Assembly (NCBI RefSeq): GCF_018143015.1 | Contig: NC_054757.1 | Span: 2,094,001-2,158,000 of the forward strand | DNA length: 64,000 nucleotides | Direction: 5' to 3' | Source: Lytechinus variegatus | Lineage: Eukaryota > Echinodermata > Echinoidea > Temnopleuroida > Toxopneustidae | Program-made: the position numbers and the translations under genes | Part shown: positions 21,446 through 33,880 of the stretch, one piece after another | Layout: every line of letters starts with the position of its first letter | Position numbering within the stretch: the stretch's first letter is position 1 | Notes under the pieces: generated by a model | The model's input: only the letters and a program-made list of their open reading frames with translations | The model's database searches: none | What the model was told of the DNA's origin: nothing

Positions 21446-22527
21446 AGACAACTGTGAGAAAATGCATATTCTCCTCCCCCCCCCCCCCCATCCTTTGTCT
21501 CTCTCACTCTCGCACACAGACACATACACACACGTACACACTCCCTCTTTATCTTAAACGCTCATACGTTGTTTTTATTTTTTTCCCTTTTTTTGAATAA
21601 CTCTATCACAGTTATAATTGCTTAATCACACATATCTGTAAAGCTTAGACCATCTTCTTTCATTTGATGAAACTTGCAATGAGCAAACTTTACGAGCACG
21701 TTAATGTCAACCCAAGTGAAAAGAAGGTACATATATTCATTTAACAGACAGCTTCAGAATTTCAAAGAGAAACTGACATAAAAAGGAAGTTCGTTATTTG
21801 GCTTATCTGCTAGTATTATGACATCCAATTCATAATAACAGTTATTATTTGACTAATTGACTAATTTTTACAGATTCTTTTTACTGCAGGACCGATTGCC
21901 AGGATTTGTTATAAATTAGTTTTGTTGACGATCAGCCATTATCAAGTCTGTTGTAAATTAAGATTCGATGCTTCGGTTTGCAATCAGTGAGACGAGTCTT
22001 TTTCGTTAAAACATTGAAATACAACCACTACTTTGAAGCAAACAGATATTTTTTCATTCATTGCTCATTTTCTCTGTTTAAGGGGTGACAATCAAGGGCA
22101 TTATAATCTGAGAATGGTATTCCTCTTTGAATACAGCTATCGGATGCCATATGGGACAATATTATTTTTTTCTAATCATGTTTACTGGTTATTGAATCAA
22201 GCGGGGGAAAAAATATAATATGTGTTCCATCAAATAAAATAAGAGGACGAGGCGTAACAAATACATGTATTTGCCATTTTATGAAGTATAACTATAACCA
22301 AGTTGTGATATAGTATCGACAATTCTAGGTTTCGTAAGTGATAGCATAGCGACCAATGTAGGTTGGTAGAGTGTGCATTAATTACTTCAGTGTTAATCAC
22401 CTCTCACTTCTGGTTGAGATAATTGTTAGTAGTATGCACGGGTGTTACATACATGTTATAGAATAGTATAGAAGATACGGTTTATCCAGGAGTTTACCTA
22501 CAAATCATATCGTTACTAATTTGATCA
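21446..22527. other. 3' flank of the DUF3987 gene
   Basis: C11 run and CA-rich segment at 21470-21540, then AT-rich DNA. No clear minus-strand AATAAA was found just after the stop, so the 3' end of the gene is not fixed. Confidence 0.4.
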
Positions 22528-23928
22528 TTAGTACAATGCATTGTCAAGAAATGAATACTGTTGTTCTGTGATGTTCAGCTTCGCAAGAATGGCCAGGGCC
22601 GACACCGAGAGTTCGTTGTAACTTTTCTTTTTGAATGTGGATTTTCCAGATCGACTTCTTGCTCGAGATATCATGTCACCAAGGCCCGCGTCGGCAAGAG
22701 CCGTGAGGAAAGCCCTGGCAGCGTTCGCTGGGTACTTGGATAGTTTCTTGCCGTTGGGTCCTAGGCAGATCACGGGAGGAAAGAGCTTTCGTTGGGCCAC
22801 GTAGATAGCATCGATCTTATTCAAGCCATGAGTGAGGATCCGACGAGCCTTCTGAGGGCACTGAACCATGAAGTTCCTGAAATCTGCGCTGGTCGGACAA
22901 CCAGTGGGCACAGGGGCCACTGGAGGTGTGTTTCTTTTCTGCGCCCGACGTAGTATTTTCATAGCTTCAGCCGATAGCTTGGAAGATGGTCTAGGAGGCA
23001 TCTTTCCGGAGAACACCGTGGATGATTTTGGTCGAGGTGGAGCATCAATGCGGCTCGTTCTATGAACAGTCTGAGTATTTGGTTTGGATTTAATGGCTGG
23101 CCTTCCTGAAATGCTGTTCAAAGGAATAAGTTCCGGGTTTCGTCCTTGTTGAGAGGATGCCGAGATGGGAACGTTAGATCCTTCTGGTGTGTAAGTCACC
23201 TGGACAATTTGGGGTCCATCAGGTACCACAGTGATTCCGATGGGTACGGGCATAGACTGAGCTGGAACCATAGATGAAGACATGGACGTAGCCATAGGAG
23301 GTACATGACCTGATTGACTAGAATGAATCTGTAGTGGGCGCTGTGGCTGATTACCAGATCCAGATCCATGTGTCTTTCTCTGTTGTAAGGCACTAGGAGA
23401 AATATTATCAGGTCTGGGTGTGGCAGGATCAGAGGATCTAGCAACATCCCCAATACGTTGAACCTGATGGTGCTGTTGAAGGTGATGCTGGAGTTGCTCT
23501 TGTTGGTGTTGCATATGAACCTGCAACTCATGTTGTTGGGGTAGTTGCTGCTGTTGCTGTTTTTGCTGCTGTTGCTGTTTCTGTTGTTGCTGCTGCTGCT
23601 TTTGATTCAATCTAGGATCTCTGACCAACGAGGTCTGACCTTGTGCTTGAACTGTTTTCTCAGGGGTCGTTGCTGCTGCATGTGAAAATGTACTGATCAG
23701 CGTCCTCTTGTGTCTAATACAAAGCTGAATCAAATTAATGGCGTTGTACATCACCCCAGCCGGTATCCTCAACGGAATAACTTCCAATGGCTCAAAGATC
23801 ACGTCTTCTTCCTTCTGAAACATTGACTTGGTGATGCATTCAAGGCAGTGAAGGACTAAAGCTAGTCTGGCAACCTGGCCTTGACTCTTTGCGAGTATCC
23901 TCCGGAGTGCCGTGTCTTCATTAGACAT
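22528..23928 (-). CDS. DUF3987 gene exon 3
   Basis: 466 residues after a TTTCCTTAG acceptor. The first codon is ATG, but it is probably internal: MSNEDTALRRILAKSQGQVA continues the domain helix. A CAG/CAA-rich stretch about 23445-23600 encodes the glutamine run. The C-terminal 130 residues, with PTSADFRNFMVQCPQKARRI, look folded but I do not recognise them. Confidence 0.82.
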   Translation of the reverse strand: MSNEDTALRRILAKSQGQVARLALVLHCLECITKSMFQKEEDVIFEPLEVIPLRIPAGVMYNAINLIQLCIRHKRTLISTFSHAAATTPEKTVQAQGQTSLVRDPRLNQKQQQQQQKQQQQQKQQQQQLPQQHELQVHMQHQQEQLQHHLQQHHQVQRIGDVARSSDPATPRPDNISPSALQQRKTHGSGSGNQPQRPLQIHSSQSGHVPPMATSMSSSMVPAQSMPVPIGITVVPDGPQIVQVTYTPEGSNVPISASSQQGRNPELIPLNSISGRPAIKSKPNTQTVHRTSRIDAPPRPKSSTVFSGKMPPRPSSKLSAEAMKILRRAQKRNTPPVAPVPTGCPTSADFRNFMVQCPQKARRILTHGLNKIDAIYVAQRKLFPPVICLGPNGKKLSKYPANAARAFLTALADAGLGDMISRARSRSGKSTFKKKSYNELSVSALAILAKLNITEQQYSFLDNALY

Positions 23929-26900
23929 CTAAGGAAACAAAGGAGAAAGAATATTTTTTAAGAAATCAATGAATTAAATTGCAACAACAAAAAAATAAAA
24001 CATCGTATTTTCCTAATTTTTCATAATTTCTTTATTCACCTTGTAGCTTGCATCATGGTTTAAGTCTTTGATCAAGTTTGTCAAACCAAGTCTAGGGCGA
24101 ACAGTGTGTACATCTTTTCCTTCCCTGTGTTTCAACAAACAAACTTTTGATGCGCTTATCAATGGTTTGCCAACTTAAAATTCTTTAAATACGGAAACTT
24201 TAAGGTGCTACTTGACGAGATGTCGAGAGATTTCATCTTGCCATGTCGACTTCTCATCTCATTTTGACATGGCGAGATGCGTATCAAAAGAAACATGTCG
24301 AGGTAAACAGATACGTTATATGTCATCTTGTAAACTAGACTGAGAAAAGATTTACATGTCGCCTTGTCAACATAAATTGATAAAACTTTAGAGGTCGGCA
24401 TGGCAAAATAAGTATCTTGCCACGACGATAACTTTTTATAAGTGGACTTGGCAAGGTTCGTTGTGCGGTCATGTTGATCTTTTAACGTATGGCAAGATAA
24501 AGTCTCATCATCTCGTCAAGTATATGGTGCTTATCTGACTAAAGATAAATTCCAGTTTTGGTAACGATCTCAAAATGACTTTTTACAGAATCTAATATAA
24601 TGACCACCCAAGTGTCTGTTTGTATGAATAAAAAATATGTGCCAAAGGATTCTGGAAGAAATTGTGTAATTGCTGAGAAATAAGCAAAATAAGCGCGGAT
24701 TCGGTCACTTCCGTCGGGTCTTTATTCCAGCAATAATAATGCACTGTCCCACGTGTGCCTATATGTGTTGGCGATCTTCAGTGTGATCGTATTTCAGCTT
24801 AGATTTTATGATTTCACAAAGTTCAGTTTATGTAACTGTACCATATCTAGATCCACGATTATAAAGTCATACTTAACCTTGGTTTTACAGACTTTCTCAC
24901 GAAATTTGTGTTTTACTGCAAATACTATCATTTAGCTTTAAAGCTTCGTACTTCATCTTTTACTTTACATTAAAAATTCAAATATTTATATTGACGAAAT
25001 TTCAGTGTCATGTTTTTGTTTTAAATTTCTCGACTTACCCCATAATCTACATGTAGATGGGAATTGCAGCTATTGTCTTTGCAAGTTTGGTGCTGTCACG
25101 TGAAATGTAAGCGATACGGCTGATGCGGCAAGACTTTCATAAAGAGGGGCGGAGCAGCGACAATATATACACTCCCGTCTTAATTGCTTTAGTAATATCC
25201 CTGGGGTAATATCCGTACCCCCACCGAATTGAAGTCGATAAAGAGAAAATAACGACTCAAGCAGGAGGAGAGGGTAGAGGCGGTGGCCACTGATTGGTCT
25301 CGCCGCATCAGACGCATCGCTTAGCGTAACAACAAAGGTTAACGATAGTAGTAGCCGCAGCCTCCGCCAATATCAAAGGCTAGTATCAAATTGGCTTCCT
25401 TACCCTCTCAAGTCTTTCTTCGACGTCATTGTAGAATGAGCTGAAGGCAGCATTGGCTTGGGCGTCCAAGAGATATATCTTCGTCGTTGTGTGGTGCTGA
25501 CGCAGGTTCACGAATATTGGCGCAAGGACACAGCTGGATGCGTCAATGGATTGGTTGTGGTAGACTTTGCGTGGTTTCGGACAGATGATAGCCAGAGTAC
25601 TCTCCAGGAAACCTGGAGAGTCTGTAGAGTTGCCAAGGAGGGCGCTGGCATGACGTGGCTGGATGAAGCCTGTAAAAGAAGCAAACAGAAAGTTAGAAAC
25701 GTTAGTTGTTGTTCGTAACACATTTCACGAATGCGAAATAGTTTCACATAAATTCATATTTGTACGTTTTTCATCGATGACTATGAAGGACAAAGCCACT
25801 TATTGACTGATAAGAAATGATTCACAAACCGCATCGTAAAAAGAACAAAATTTGACTGACACTACTTTCATTCTCATTATTATCATACGAGAATTTAAGT
25901 GGAATAACTTTACATGCCCTTTCATGTTTTCTTACTAAATGCATGTTACAACATTGCTTGCTTATTCAACATTCATATATACGTAGTACATACATACACA
26001 CAAACACACACACTCACACATAATAGTGTACAATCTATTGTACAATATACTGGATTATAATGGACGGAAAATATAAAATTAGCCCGAGTAAAGGTTTATT
26101 TCACCATTTCACCTACGCCGAAGGCCGAGGTGAAATAGACCTGCACGAGGGATAATTTCATATTTGGAGTTCATATATATATATTTCAGAAATTTTGTAT
26201 GATAGAACGTTCACTATTTATTAGAGTGAATTGAACAACGCCTACATGTACTTCGCGGGCAGATGGGAAGCAGAGAATGTGTAAATTGCACATTGTGCAT
26301 AAAAATCACAAAAATAATAATAATGATAGATAGCATTCATGAGTCGCCGATAATCTAATTTCATATTTAATGGCGCACTATACGGTTTACATGGACAACG
26401 CAATGAAAATTTATCAAATTGAAATTTATCCAGTTAGAATTACTTTTGGAAAAAAATGATTGATCAATCCAATATCAGAAACAGGTCAGTTCGATTCCCC
26501 CCCCACACACACACACACACTCACACACCTTCAGCTCTTCTCTCTCTCTCTCTTTATTCATTTATTTATTATCCGTTTATTGATTAATTGATTTATTTAT
26601 CTATTCATTTATTCATTTATCTATTTATTTATTAACTTTTCTCTGTAAGGTATACAGCCCCATCAACAATTGAAATACTGTTTCACATGGGGGAATTGCA
26701 TTACAAAAAAAAATAGATTTACAAACATTACATGTAATATATAAAACAAGACAAACAAAAGATAATAGTGAATTAAACAAAGTCAATTGCAATCTTTGCT
26801 AGTTAAACTTATCAAAAAAAAATCATTTATGAACAAAATTTTCAAAAATAAATTATTTCATCTTGTTAAAGAATGTGCATTGTTCAGGATCCATAACGAA

Positions 26901-28003
26901 TATTTTAACAAAGAAAATAATGGTAAATATTAGATGGTATAGAGTGGTCTTAGAGGAAGTGTGTACAGTAATCCTTTTATTTTGGAAAGTATAGTTATAA
27001 AAACAAAAACAAAAAAATCAAACAATGATATAAGATCGATCATCATCAATAACCACTTCTAGCATAGTCGGTTACATTGTAGGGTATACATAAGAAAAAG
27101 TTTAATTCAGACAAACAAATAAACAAGTAACGCTAGTACTAAATGTATTCATTCTTAATATTTTTCTTTACATTAATTAAATCAACCTTGAGGTTGGATA
27201 TAGTATAGGCCTACGTGTTTAATGATATAAAAGAGGAAAGAGAGATGCGAGGCTAAGGTGGCAAATTTTGCCTTGTTCTTTATATCGACTGCTTCGGATG
27301 ATTTATCATGATGAACGTAATAAATATTTACTGCACCTGATAGATTAAATCTGGCATCTTCATACACCGTTCCGGTAACATCTGACCAAGGACTGTATCC
27401 AGTTTGTAGTTCAAAGAAGGCTTCTCGTTGCTTCAAGATCTCCTCCAGATGGGACGGCCCGGCATCGCTCCCCAAATGTTTGCTATCCAAAGCGCGATAC
27501 ACCTTGTGCAGATCTTTAGCGATCATGCAAGCCTGTCGGCTCCCCGAGGTCATACGCTCTTTCAAGTTGCTCATGCTGAAATCAAACTCAGATAAATTTT
27601 GTGGGACTGCCGCCTGTTGATCTGTGATGTTTGTATCTGGGGTTGTGAAGACTCTTTGCGCACTCTCATTCTTGATCCGGTACTCGGCTTCTTTCATAGA
27701 GCGCGTTATGAATCTGATCACGGCAGATTTCTTCCTACACATGTCGTCTGCTAAGATCGCAGTCCAGATTACGGGCGGCTCAGGCCAGAGGTCATTGAGA
27801 GCTATGTAAGCGTTGTGGCCAAGCACGGCGGCGGTGGCAGTCAGCAAAGGGAAGAAGAAGGCTTCTTTTGAAGTCCCCAGTCCATCTGCACATGTATTGA
27901 CCAGTTTCACAATATTTGTAGGGGCCACTGCATTCCAGTCCGTGTCGATAGATCTCGCTGCTGCTAACCTATCATCTGTGCTACCCGTGTCCATTTTCGC
28001 CAT
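22528..28003 (-). CDS. DUF3987-family protein, three exons, predicted 777 aa
   Basis: Exons on the minus strand are 28003-27337, 25669-25404 and 23928-22528, joined by GT-AG introns in consistent phase. Residues about 30-380 match the DUF3987 pattern: PPVIWTAILADD where a P-loop is expected, SGFIQPRHASALLGN, GFLESTLAIICPKPRK, and RILAKSQGQVARLALVLHCL. The P-loop position reads DDMCRKKS, keeping Lys-Ser but lacking the glycines, so ATP binding is doubtful. Residues about 420-468 are glutamine/histidine-rich. The tail is proline/serine-rich, then basic and helical. In bacteria and phages the domain occurs in helicase- or primase-like proteins; its animal role is unknown to me. The start ATG at 28003 is inferred; 5'UTR exons cannot be excluded. 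Confidence 0.82.
24205..24525. mobile_element. Hairpin MITE in DUF3987 intron
   Basis: ACTTGACGAGATG at the left end and CATCTCGTCAAGT at the right end are inverse. Internal GACATGGCGAGATG and TTGCCATGTCGAC steps pair with the other half. Confidence 0.7.
24541..24870. repeat. Dispersed repeat, copy 1
   Basis: GGTAACGATCTCAAAATGAC through CACGTGTGCCTAT to ATAAACTGAAC-like sequence. An inverted copy is at 46560-46845. Confidence 0.75.
25404..25669 (-). CDS. DUF3987 gene exon 2
   Basis: 88 residues after a CTTTTACAG acceptor, ending before GTAAGG. It begins GFIQPRHASALLGN and ends FYNDVEERLER, the helix that precedes the conserved lysine region in exon 3. Confidence 0.82.
26498..26640. repeat. 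CA, CT and TTTA microsatellites
   Basis: Adjacent short arrays (CACACA, CTCTCT, ATTTATTT) inside the first DUF3987 intron. Confidence 0.85.
27337..28003 (-). CDS. DUF3987 gene exon 1
   Basis: Starts at the ATG giving MAKMDTGSTDDR and ends ...ARFNLSG at a GTGCAGT donor with one base carried. Reading on to 27182 gives another 51 residues without family resemblance, and the spliced form restores the motif SGFIQP, so the donor is preferred. Confidence 0.82.
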
Positions 28004-28504
28004 CTCTCTGCCTTCGCCCTTTAAATTCCCACAAATACCGTTTCAAAGTTCAATCTATAGAATGATTCTGGTATTGATCGTGACTTAAGTTATAGTTCTG
28101 CTTCAGGTATAGATAAAGCAGACACGTGGTGGATATATTGAGCTTGCATGCCTCAAAATACGTGAAAACAGATGGAATACATGGCAAATATGAAGAAGTA
28201 GCTGGCGAGGCACTTTACTTTGTGTCGAGGTGCTTGCATAGGCGTTGTATGCTGAGTAGGCCAACAACATAGAATCGCTAGCTAGAATAGCTATAAGGCT
28301 ATATAGCCACCACGGGTCATGTGTGTGGATGGTGTGTGTGTATAGCTAGCATAATGAATGCGCTGAAGGGATACACTCGGATGCGCAGTGCGATAGCGTC
28401 GATCCTTACCAATTCTATACACACACAATCCCCCGCGCCAGACTGAATACTAGCTATAATTAGCCAACGCTAAATAGAATGGACATTTTGCATGGTTTGC
28501 TGTA

Positions 28505-29735
28505 TGGGGCGCCAAGTGTCCGCCAGTATATTCTGTGCAATTCAAGCAATTCCGTACACAAAATGTGTTTTTATTCAGACGAAAATCTTTTCGTCATGAC
28601 GCTGTTTTATTTCGTACACGAAATTTATTTTGTGTCACACAAAATTAATTTTGTCTCAACGAAAAAAATTTCGTCTAGACGAAATGTAATTGCGTCCACA
28701 AACTTTTTTTGGCGTGCCATACTCCGTCCAATTCACGCCATTCCGTACACAAAAGTTCTTTTGTTCATATGAAAATGATTTCGTCATGATGCAATTTTAT
28801 TTCGTATACGAAATTATTCTTGTCACACAAAATAAATTTTCGTCGAGACAAAATGTAATTTCGTCCACAAAATTTATTTCGTACACACGAAATGAATTTT
28901 GATCTAACGAAATGGCACCCCAAGTGTTCAAAGGAAAATTCTGTAGGAAAATTTGTGTTTCACTCCAACGAAATTCATTTCGTCATGATGCAGTGTGATT
29001 TCGTATACGAAATTTATTTTGTGTCACACTTATAATCAATTTCGTCGAGACGAAATAAAATTGCGTCCTCAAAATTCATTTCGTTGCGATGCGAATATCT
29101 ATTCCGTCGATGAAATGATTTTGTGTCACATCACAAAAAATTCCGTCGACGAAATGATTTTGTGTCACATCACAAAAAATTCCGTCCATGTAAAATAATT
29201 CTGTCTCCTCTTTCTGGCAGGGTATATGAGATCGTCGCTGATTGGCTGCACCTTGCTCAAGCCGATCTTCGATCGATCGATATCCGGCCGCGGGACGGTC
29301 ACACTCACAGGTCGGCATGTTGGTGAACCTTTCCTGTTTAGCTTAGATTTCACGTTATCATGGTTATTCATGCCAACAAGAGCTGCAAACAACTTCTCTA
29401 ATTAGTAGAATGTGGACGGACATTGCATTCGTAAGTTCAGCTATGTTTGAATTACGTTGAAAACAAAATGGGAAATCGTAGTGGTTGCCATACCTGCTAC
29501 TTTCATTTGCAAGAAGCTGTGTACTGTAAAAATTATAGTCCCATGTATTCAAGTTTGTGTACTGTAGTCAGACAAAGGGGGGGGGGATTGGTCTTTTCTG
29601 CACACCTAAAATGGTGAGGAATTATACAGGCTGAAGATATTTTGGCCTAGAACTTAGCAAATAATGTAAAATTCATACAGAGCAAAATGCTGAAAATTTC
29701 ATTGAAATCAGATGACAAATATATTTTTTTTTAAT
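28505..29735 (+). repeat. Left 1.2-kb arm of the large inverted pair
   Basis: Pairs base for base, with small gaps, with the reverse complement of 58300-59581. It begins GGCGCCAAGTGTCCGCC and contains three successive related subunits of about 210 bases. Each has a GGC(G)CC-AAGTGT-like start, ATTCTGT, TTCCGTACACAAAA and many TTTCGTC/GACGAAA boxes. The inner part (29210-29735) is less repetitive. Outer edge lies 0.5 kb upstream of the DUF3987 start codon. Confidence 0.9.
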
Positions 29736-29828
29736 TTGAAATAACAAATTTATTCAACAGTTTGGGCATGTTGGGCGGGCTTGGCCGCAACTTGGCGCAA
29801 GTTTACCCAGCCTCACTAACCTCGTACC

Positions 29829-30374
29829 CCGGGGCCGGGGCACTTGAACAAAAAAGTGGTGGGGGTGTGCCGCAGGAGAGACAAAAACGGGGGCCTTGGG
29901 CTTGGAGCGGGAGTATTGTAAAAAGGAGGGTCCTCGGAACGGGGTTTGGAACTAAAATTTTGTGAAATGGGGGTCCTTGGAAGTTGGAACGGATCGATCG
30001 CCAGCGTGTGAGTACGTGCGTATGCATCCCTATGGAACGGGCATCCGTGATGCAGCTAGCGCAGCCTCCGCCGGGTGCGCTCGCTCAGAGACGATGGTCG
30101 GACAGCGCTCTGTGGCCGCTTTTCACCAAAATTGCAGCAGATCAATGCGACCGGAATGGCGTAACGAAAAATATGCGAAGCTTTGGAGCGAATTTCTTCT
30201 TTTTTCTAGATAAGAACAAAATGCTTTGCCTTGGAGCAGCTTTCTTTGTTTTTTTCTCAATAAGACAAAAATGCTATGCCTTGGCTTGGAACGGAAATTT
30301 GGGTGTAAAAATGGGGGTCCCCTCCGCGGCACATACCCACTATGCATTATATACTGAGTGCCCCCCCCCCGGGC
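29829..30374. mobile_element. Non-coding repeat with CCCGGGGGG ends, copy 2
   Basis: Inverse orientation relative to 12636-13172, starting CCCCGGGGCCGGGGCACTTG and ending GAGTGCCCCCCCCCCGGG. Sits just inside the left arm. Confidence 0.7.
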
Positions 30375-32045
30375 CTCGTACTAGTGTGAGTGCCCTAGCC
30401 TAGGCTACTCCACTTACACGTATTGCGATGTTTCAGTCTTGATTCAGGCCCTCTTCAAATTCAGCTCCTCTGTAATTATGCTCTCGCAGACAAAGTCCGG
30501 AGGGGGCATTAAGCGTTCCATCTGTCCATTGATTTGCCTGCCTCCCCCCCCCCACCCCCACTTGGTTTCAGTGCAATAAATTGAAATATATTTGATTGTT
30601 TTTTTTTAAAATTTAGGTGTGTTGGTAGATGACACTCTAGGCACCGTGCCTATTAATTCCTGTGTTAAAAAAGTGAGTGCACGCGAATTAAAAGTTGGAC
30701 TTAAATTACTAGATTTTAACATGGAACTCCATTAAGAAAACTATTTTTAATTAGTCCCTAGATACTACTTCTTTTCTTGGGGTATTGAAGCCTATTCGTC
30801 CAGAACTTGCTCAACTTTTGCGACTAGCCTTGTCGCCATAGGGTTGTACACATCCTCGTTTAATACTGATTGTCACGTGACACGGCAATGTGTGTGTGTG
30901 TGTGTCGTTAGGCTGTTTGGCCTGTATTCAAGGCGTTCTATCCGTTATGATTTTATATTGAAGCAGAATACATCAGGTATAGGCCCATGTCAAGTCAAAT
31001 CGATACAGGGATCGAGGAGGGGGGAGGGGTAGAGCAAAAAATTCCCAGTCACATGGTATGAAAATGATATTTTTTAATGATTGTTCATGCATTAGGGCAA
31101 ACCCCTGTGTGGCAGGAGCATGATGAGTAAAAAAAATGAAATAGTAGAAAGAAAAAGGCCAAAACATATGGCACGTGGGAATAAAGTTGCTTTATATGTT
31201 CCAAGCGAATGAAGCAAGCGAGAAAAAACCTTTCGTGCAAATCTAAATTTGAGACAGATATCTTACCTTACACTTTTCCTAATTTTGGTTTCTTTAATTC
31301 CCTTCATTTTTTTATATCTTGGTTGTACGTAGAACATTCGGGGGGCATGCACTGGGCATAACCCTGGCTTGTGTACCCCAGTGCTAAATCAGCAGGTGGG
31401 TTTTGATATCTCTGGATCTTTAGCAATTTTAAAACTTTTTATAGAATGGATGAGAAAATCCCTGCAATCTGATTGGTTGAGAGCAATGCAAAAATTTTAC
31501 TGGGCTGCATGAACGATATCCCGATAATCAAAACGCAACGATATCCACTGTAAACAAGCAATCGCCCGAAAAGGTCATTGTGATGTCATCGCGCATGTAC
31601 TGTTACCGTCACTTGTTTACGTCAAAATTTGAATTTCGATCAAAGCAGAATGAATCAAAGGATGCAAAATGATCTGTAAGTACAAATACGGTACCGTAAT
31701 TGTCATTGGGATTAAAACTGCCCACATACTCGTTAGTTGAGAAGTCCAGACATACATGTACGATCTAACGTTAGATCTATACTGCCCTGGGCTGGCTGTG
31801 CACAGCGAAATATCCACTGCAGGCCCAGGCAGGCGCTGGCCCCCGGCGCGGCCCGCATACACACACAGCTACATGTATTGGAGGTCGGAGGCTGCCTCAA
31901 CTGCTCAAGATATAGTCAATGCAAAGCTGTATCTGGCATTTTGGGTATAACAATATCTTTGTGGCAACATTATCCAGTTAAGCCCATATTTATGTTGTCC
32001 AGGGTTATCAAAGTGTCTGCGCTCTGCATTAGATTTTGGAATTTT
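30375..32045. other. Interior spacer, no gene identified
   Basis: Contains a copy of the CCGGAGGGGGCATTAAG repeat at 30500-30640 (other copies 34790-35060, 38270-38520). A GC-rich patch at 31740-31960 includes AACGTTAGATCTA and GGCCCAGGCAGGCGCTGGCC. No supported exon. Confidence 0.4.
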
Positions 32046-32172
32046 CATGCATCGATCCGGTAAATAAATCATGCGTCCAGTAAATAAATCATGCGTCCGG
32101 TAAAAAAAATCATGTGTCCGGTAAATTAAATTTACCGGACGCATGAAATTATCATGCATCCAGTAAATCATT
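32046..32172. repeat. AAATCATGCGTCCGGT short tandem repeat
   Basis: About five direct units of roughly 20 bases (TCATGCGTCCGGTAAATAAA) and one inverted unit (TTTACCGGACGCATGA). Confidence 0.85.
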
Positions 32173-32683
32173 AATTTTTGTGGTTTATTAAAAAAAAAAT
32201 TCCATTCTATAAAACAGATGATGCATGGGTTTCTTTCGTGGGTCAGTGGAACTGTGTGCATGTGGTTACCTTGTACACAGAGTTCCTACTGACCCACTCT
32301 AACGCATCATTTGTATATAGATGGCTACTATTTTTTATTAAATCGCGAGTGTAGACCTAAATGTAATTATAGAAAAACATTTCGTTAAGGTTTTTATTTT
32401 TTTGACCCCCCCCCCCATAAAAGAAGGAAAAACAATTATAAATGAAGTTATAATATACACCCCTTTAATGATTTCGCTTTTTCTTCTCTCTTTTCCCCTC
32501 CTTTTTTTGGGGGGGACCTTTTCGTTTATTTCCCAGTCTTCCCTTTCTCCCCCCCCCCCCTCTCTCTTTCTTTCCTTTTCTCTTATCTGGATTTTTTTTC
32601 CGGTGAAATCCACTAGGGATCAAGGGCCAGCCTGCATGCCCCTGCAGCGGTTTACGCCTCTGCCGTGGTATACGCATGATCTT

Positions 32684-33430
32684 AACCCTAAAAAGACTGA
32701 ATCAGCCCCCCCCTCGACATTTTTCGTGATAAATCCGCCGCGCAAATCTTTTTGACCGCGTTGCTCGCTGACTTTTTACTTTCAAGTCTCGCACAACTTT
32801 TGAGACCAAAATTGTGACCCCCGGGTACACAGTTTCGAAATTACGCAACATTTCGTTCGTGCATGCAGACCCAAAATTACTCAAAAACGTGAATTTGTGT
32901 ACAAATCCAATACAAATAGTGTTTTTAGCCAAAATTCATAAATGTATTATTATTTTTTCCTTTTACTGCTTAAGATCAATTTATTTTATCTTTTTCATGG
33001 TCAAAATAAAGTCCCTGACAATTTCCATTGAAAAAACAATGAAAAACAAAGTCGAAAAACAATGAAATACATAAGAAATTTAGAAAACAATAGAATACAT
33101 AAGAAAATAAACATGATGTTGAAATTTTTTAAAAATAAATTTGATCAGATGCCTATCTAGAGTAGGTGAAACAAAAATTAGCATTTCAGGGGCATTATTT
33201 TATTAATTAGAGCAAACTAATGATTTTACGCAAAAATTAGCATAATTAATGAAACATGAGATTTTTTGCATAATTTGATGTGATAATTTGGTAGATTATG
33301 CCATGGGTAATGTGTGCCAATTTTCGTCGCGATCGCGCAATCGACGTCCGAGATCATAAGGGGGCGCTGAATCAGCCCCCCTCCCCAGTCTTCTTAGGCA
33401 TCGAAATAGCCCAGTCTATTTAGGGTTAAT
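32684..33430. mobile_element. MITE family AACCCTAA-AGACTG, copy 1
   Basis: Ends TTAACCCTAAAAAGACTG and (reverse) TTAACCCTAAATAGACTGG. Internal landmarks: CCCCCC tract, TTTTGAGACCAAAATTG, CAAATCCAATAC and ATTAGAGCAAACT. Confidence 0.8.
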
Positions 33431-33529
33431 CATGATTAAAACTAGAGGTAAATCCAAGATTTTCCAAAGTAGGGGGGGGGGGTGGGTGAATTTTCTCAAG
33501 TACAATTAGACAACTCCCAAAAAAGGTTC

Positions 33530-33880
33530 TCACTTAAAAAAAAACGGTCATTTTGTCTCACGTAAAGTGATGGTCACTAAAAATGAAAGTCATTTCGTTC
33601 GCGTGATATTCGGCAAGCTCCCCCCAAAAAAATAAATAAGAAAAGGGAAAGTCATTTTGTCCATGTTATATTTGGCAACCCCCCCAAAAAAAAATTAAAA
33701 TTAAAAAAAAGGTTTTAACTGTAATAATGATCGAAGGTAATTTTGTCTTGCGTAAAATTTGACAAATGAAAAATAAGATTGTCACTAAAAAAATGAATGT
33801 AATTTTGACCCACATAAAATTTGGCAAGCCCCCCCCAAAAAAAATGAAAAGGTTTTAACAAGCAAAAAAAAAGGCTAAAA
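33530..33880. repeat. GTCATTTTGTC / GGCAAGCCCCCC tandem repeat
   Basis: Three to four loose units of 80-130 bases, each with AANGTCATTTTGTC, a TTTGGCAAGC step, a C6-8 run and an A-rich run. Confidence 0.6.

Noticed and set aside
21101-21541. Leu/Thr/Tyr homopolymer proteins of 140-146 residues
   Set aside because: TAG trinucleotide array translated in several frames.
27182-27336. Extension of DUF3987 exon 1 past the donor
   Set aside because: The 51 extra residues match nothing in the family, and splicing at 27337 restores the motif SGFIQP in phase.
29165-29392. Frame with IGLSKVQPISDDLI shared with 58627-58878
   Set aside because: Conserved only because both are arms of the inverted repeat; the frames diverge upstream and there is no start or splice support.
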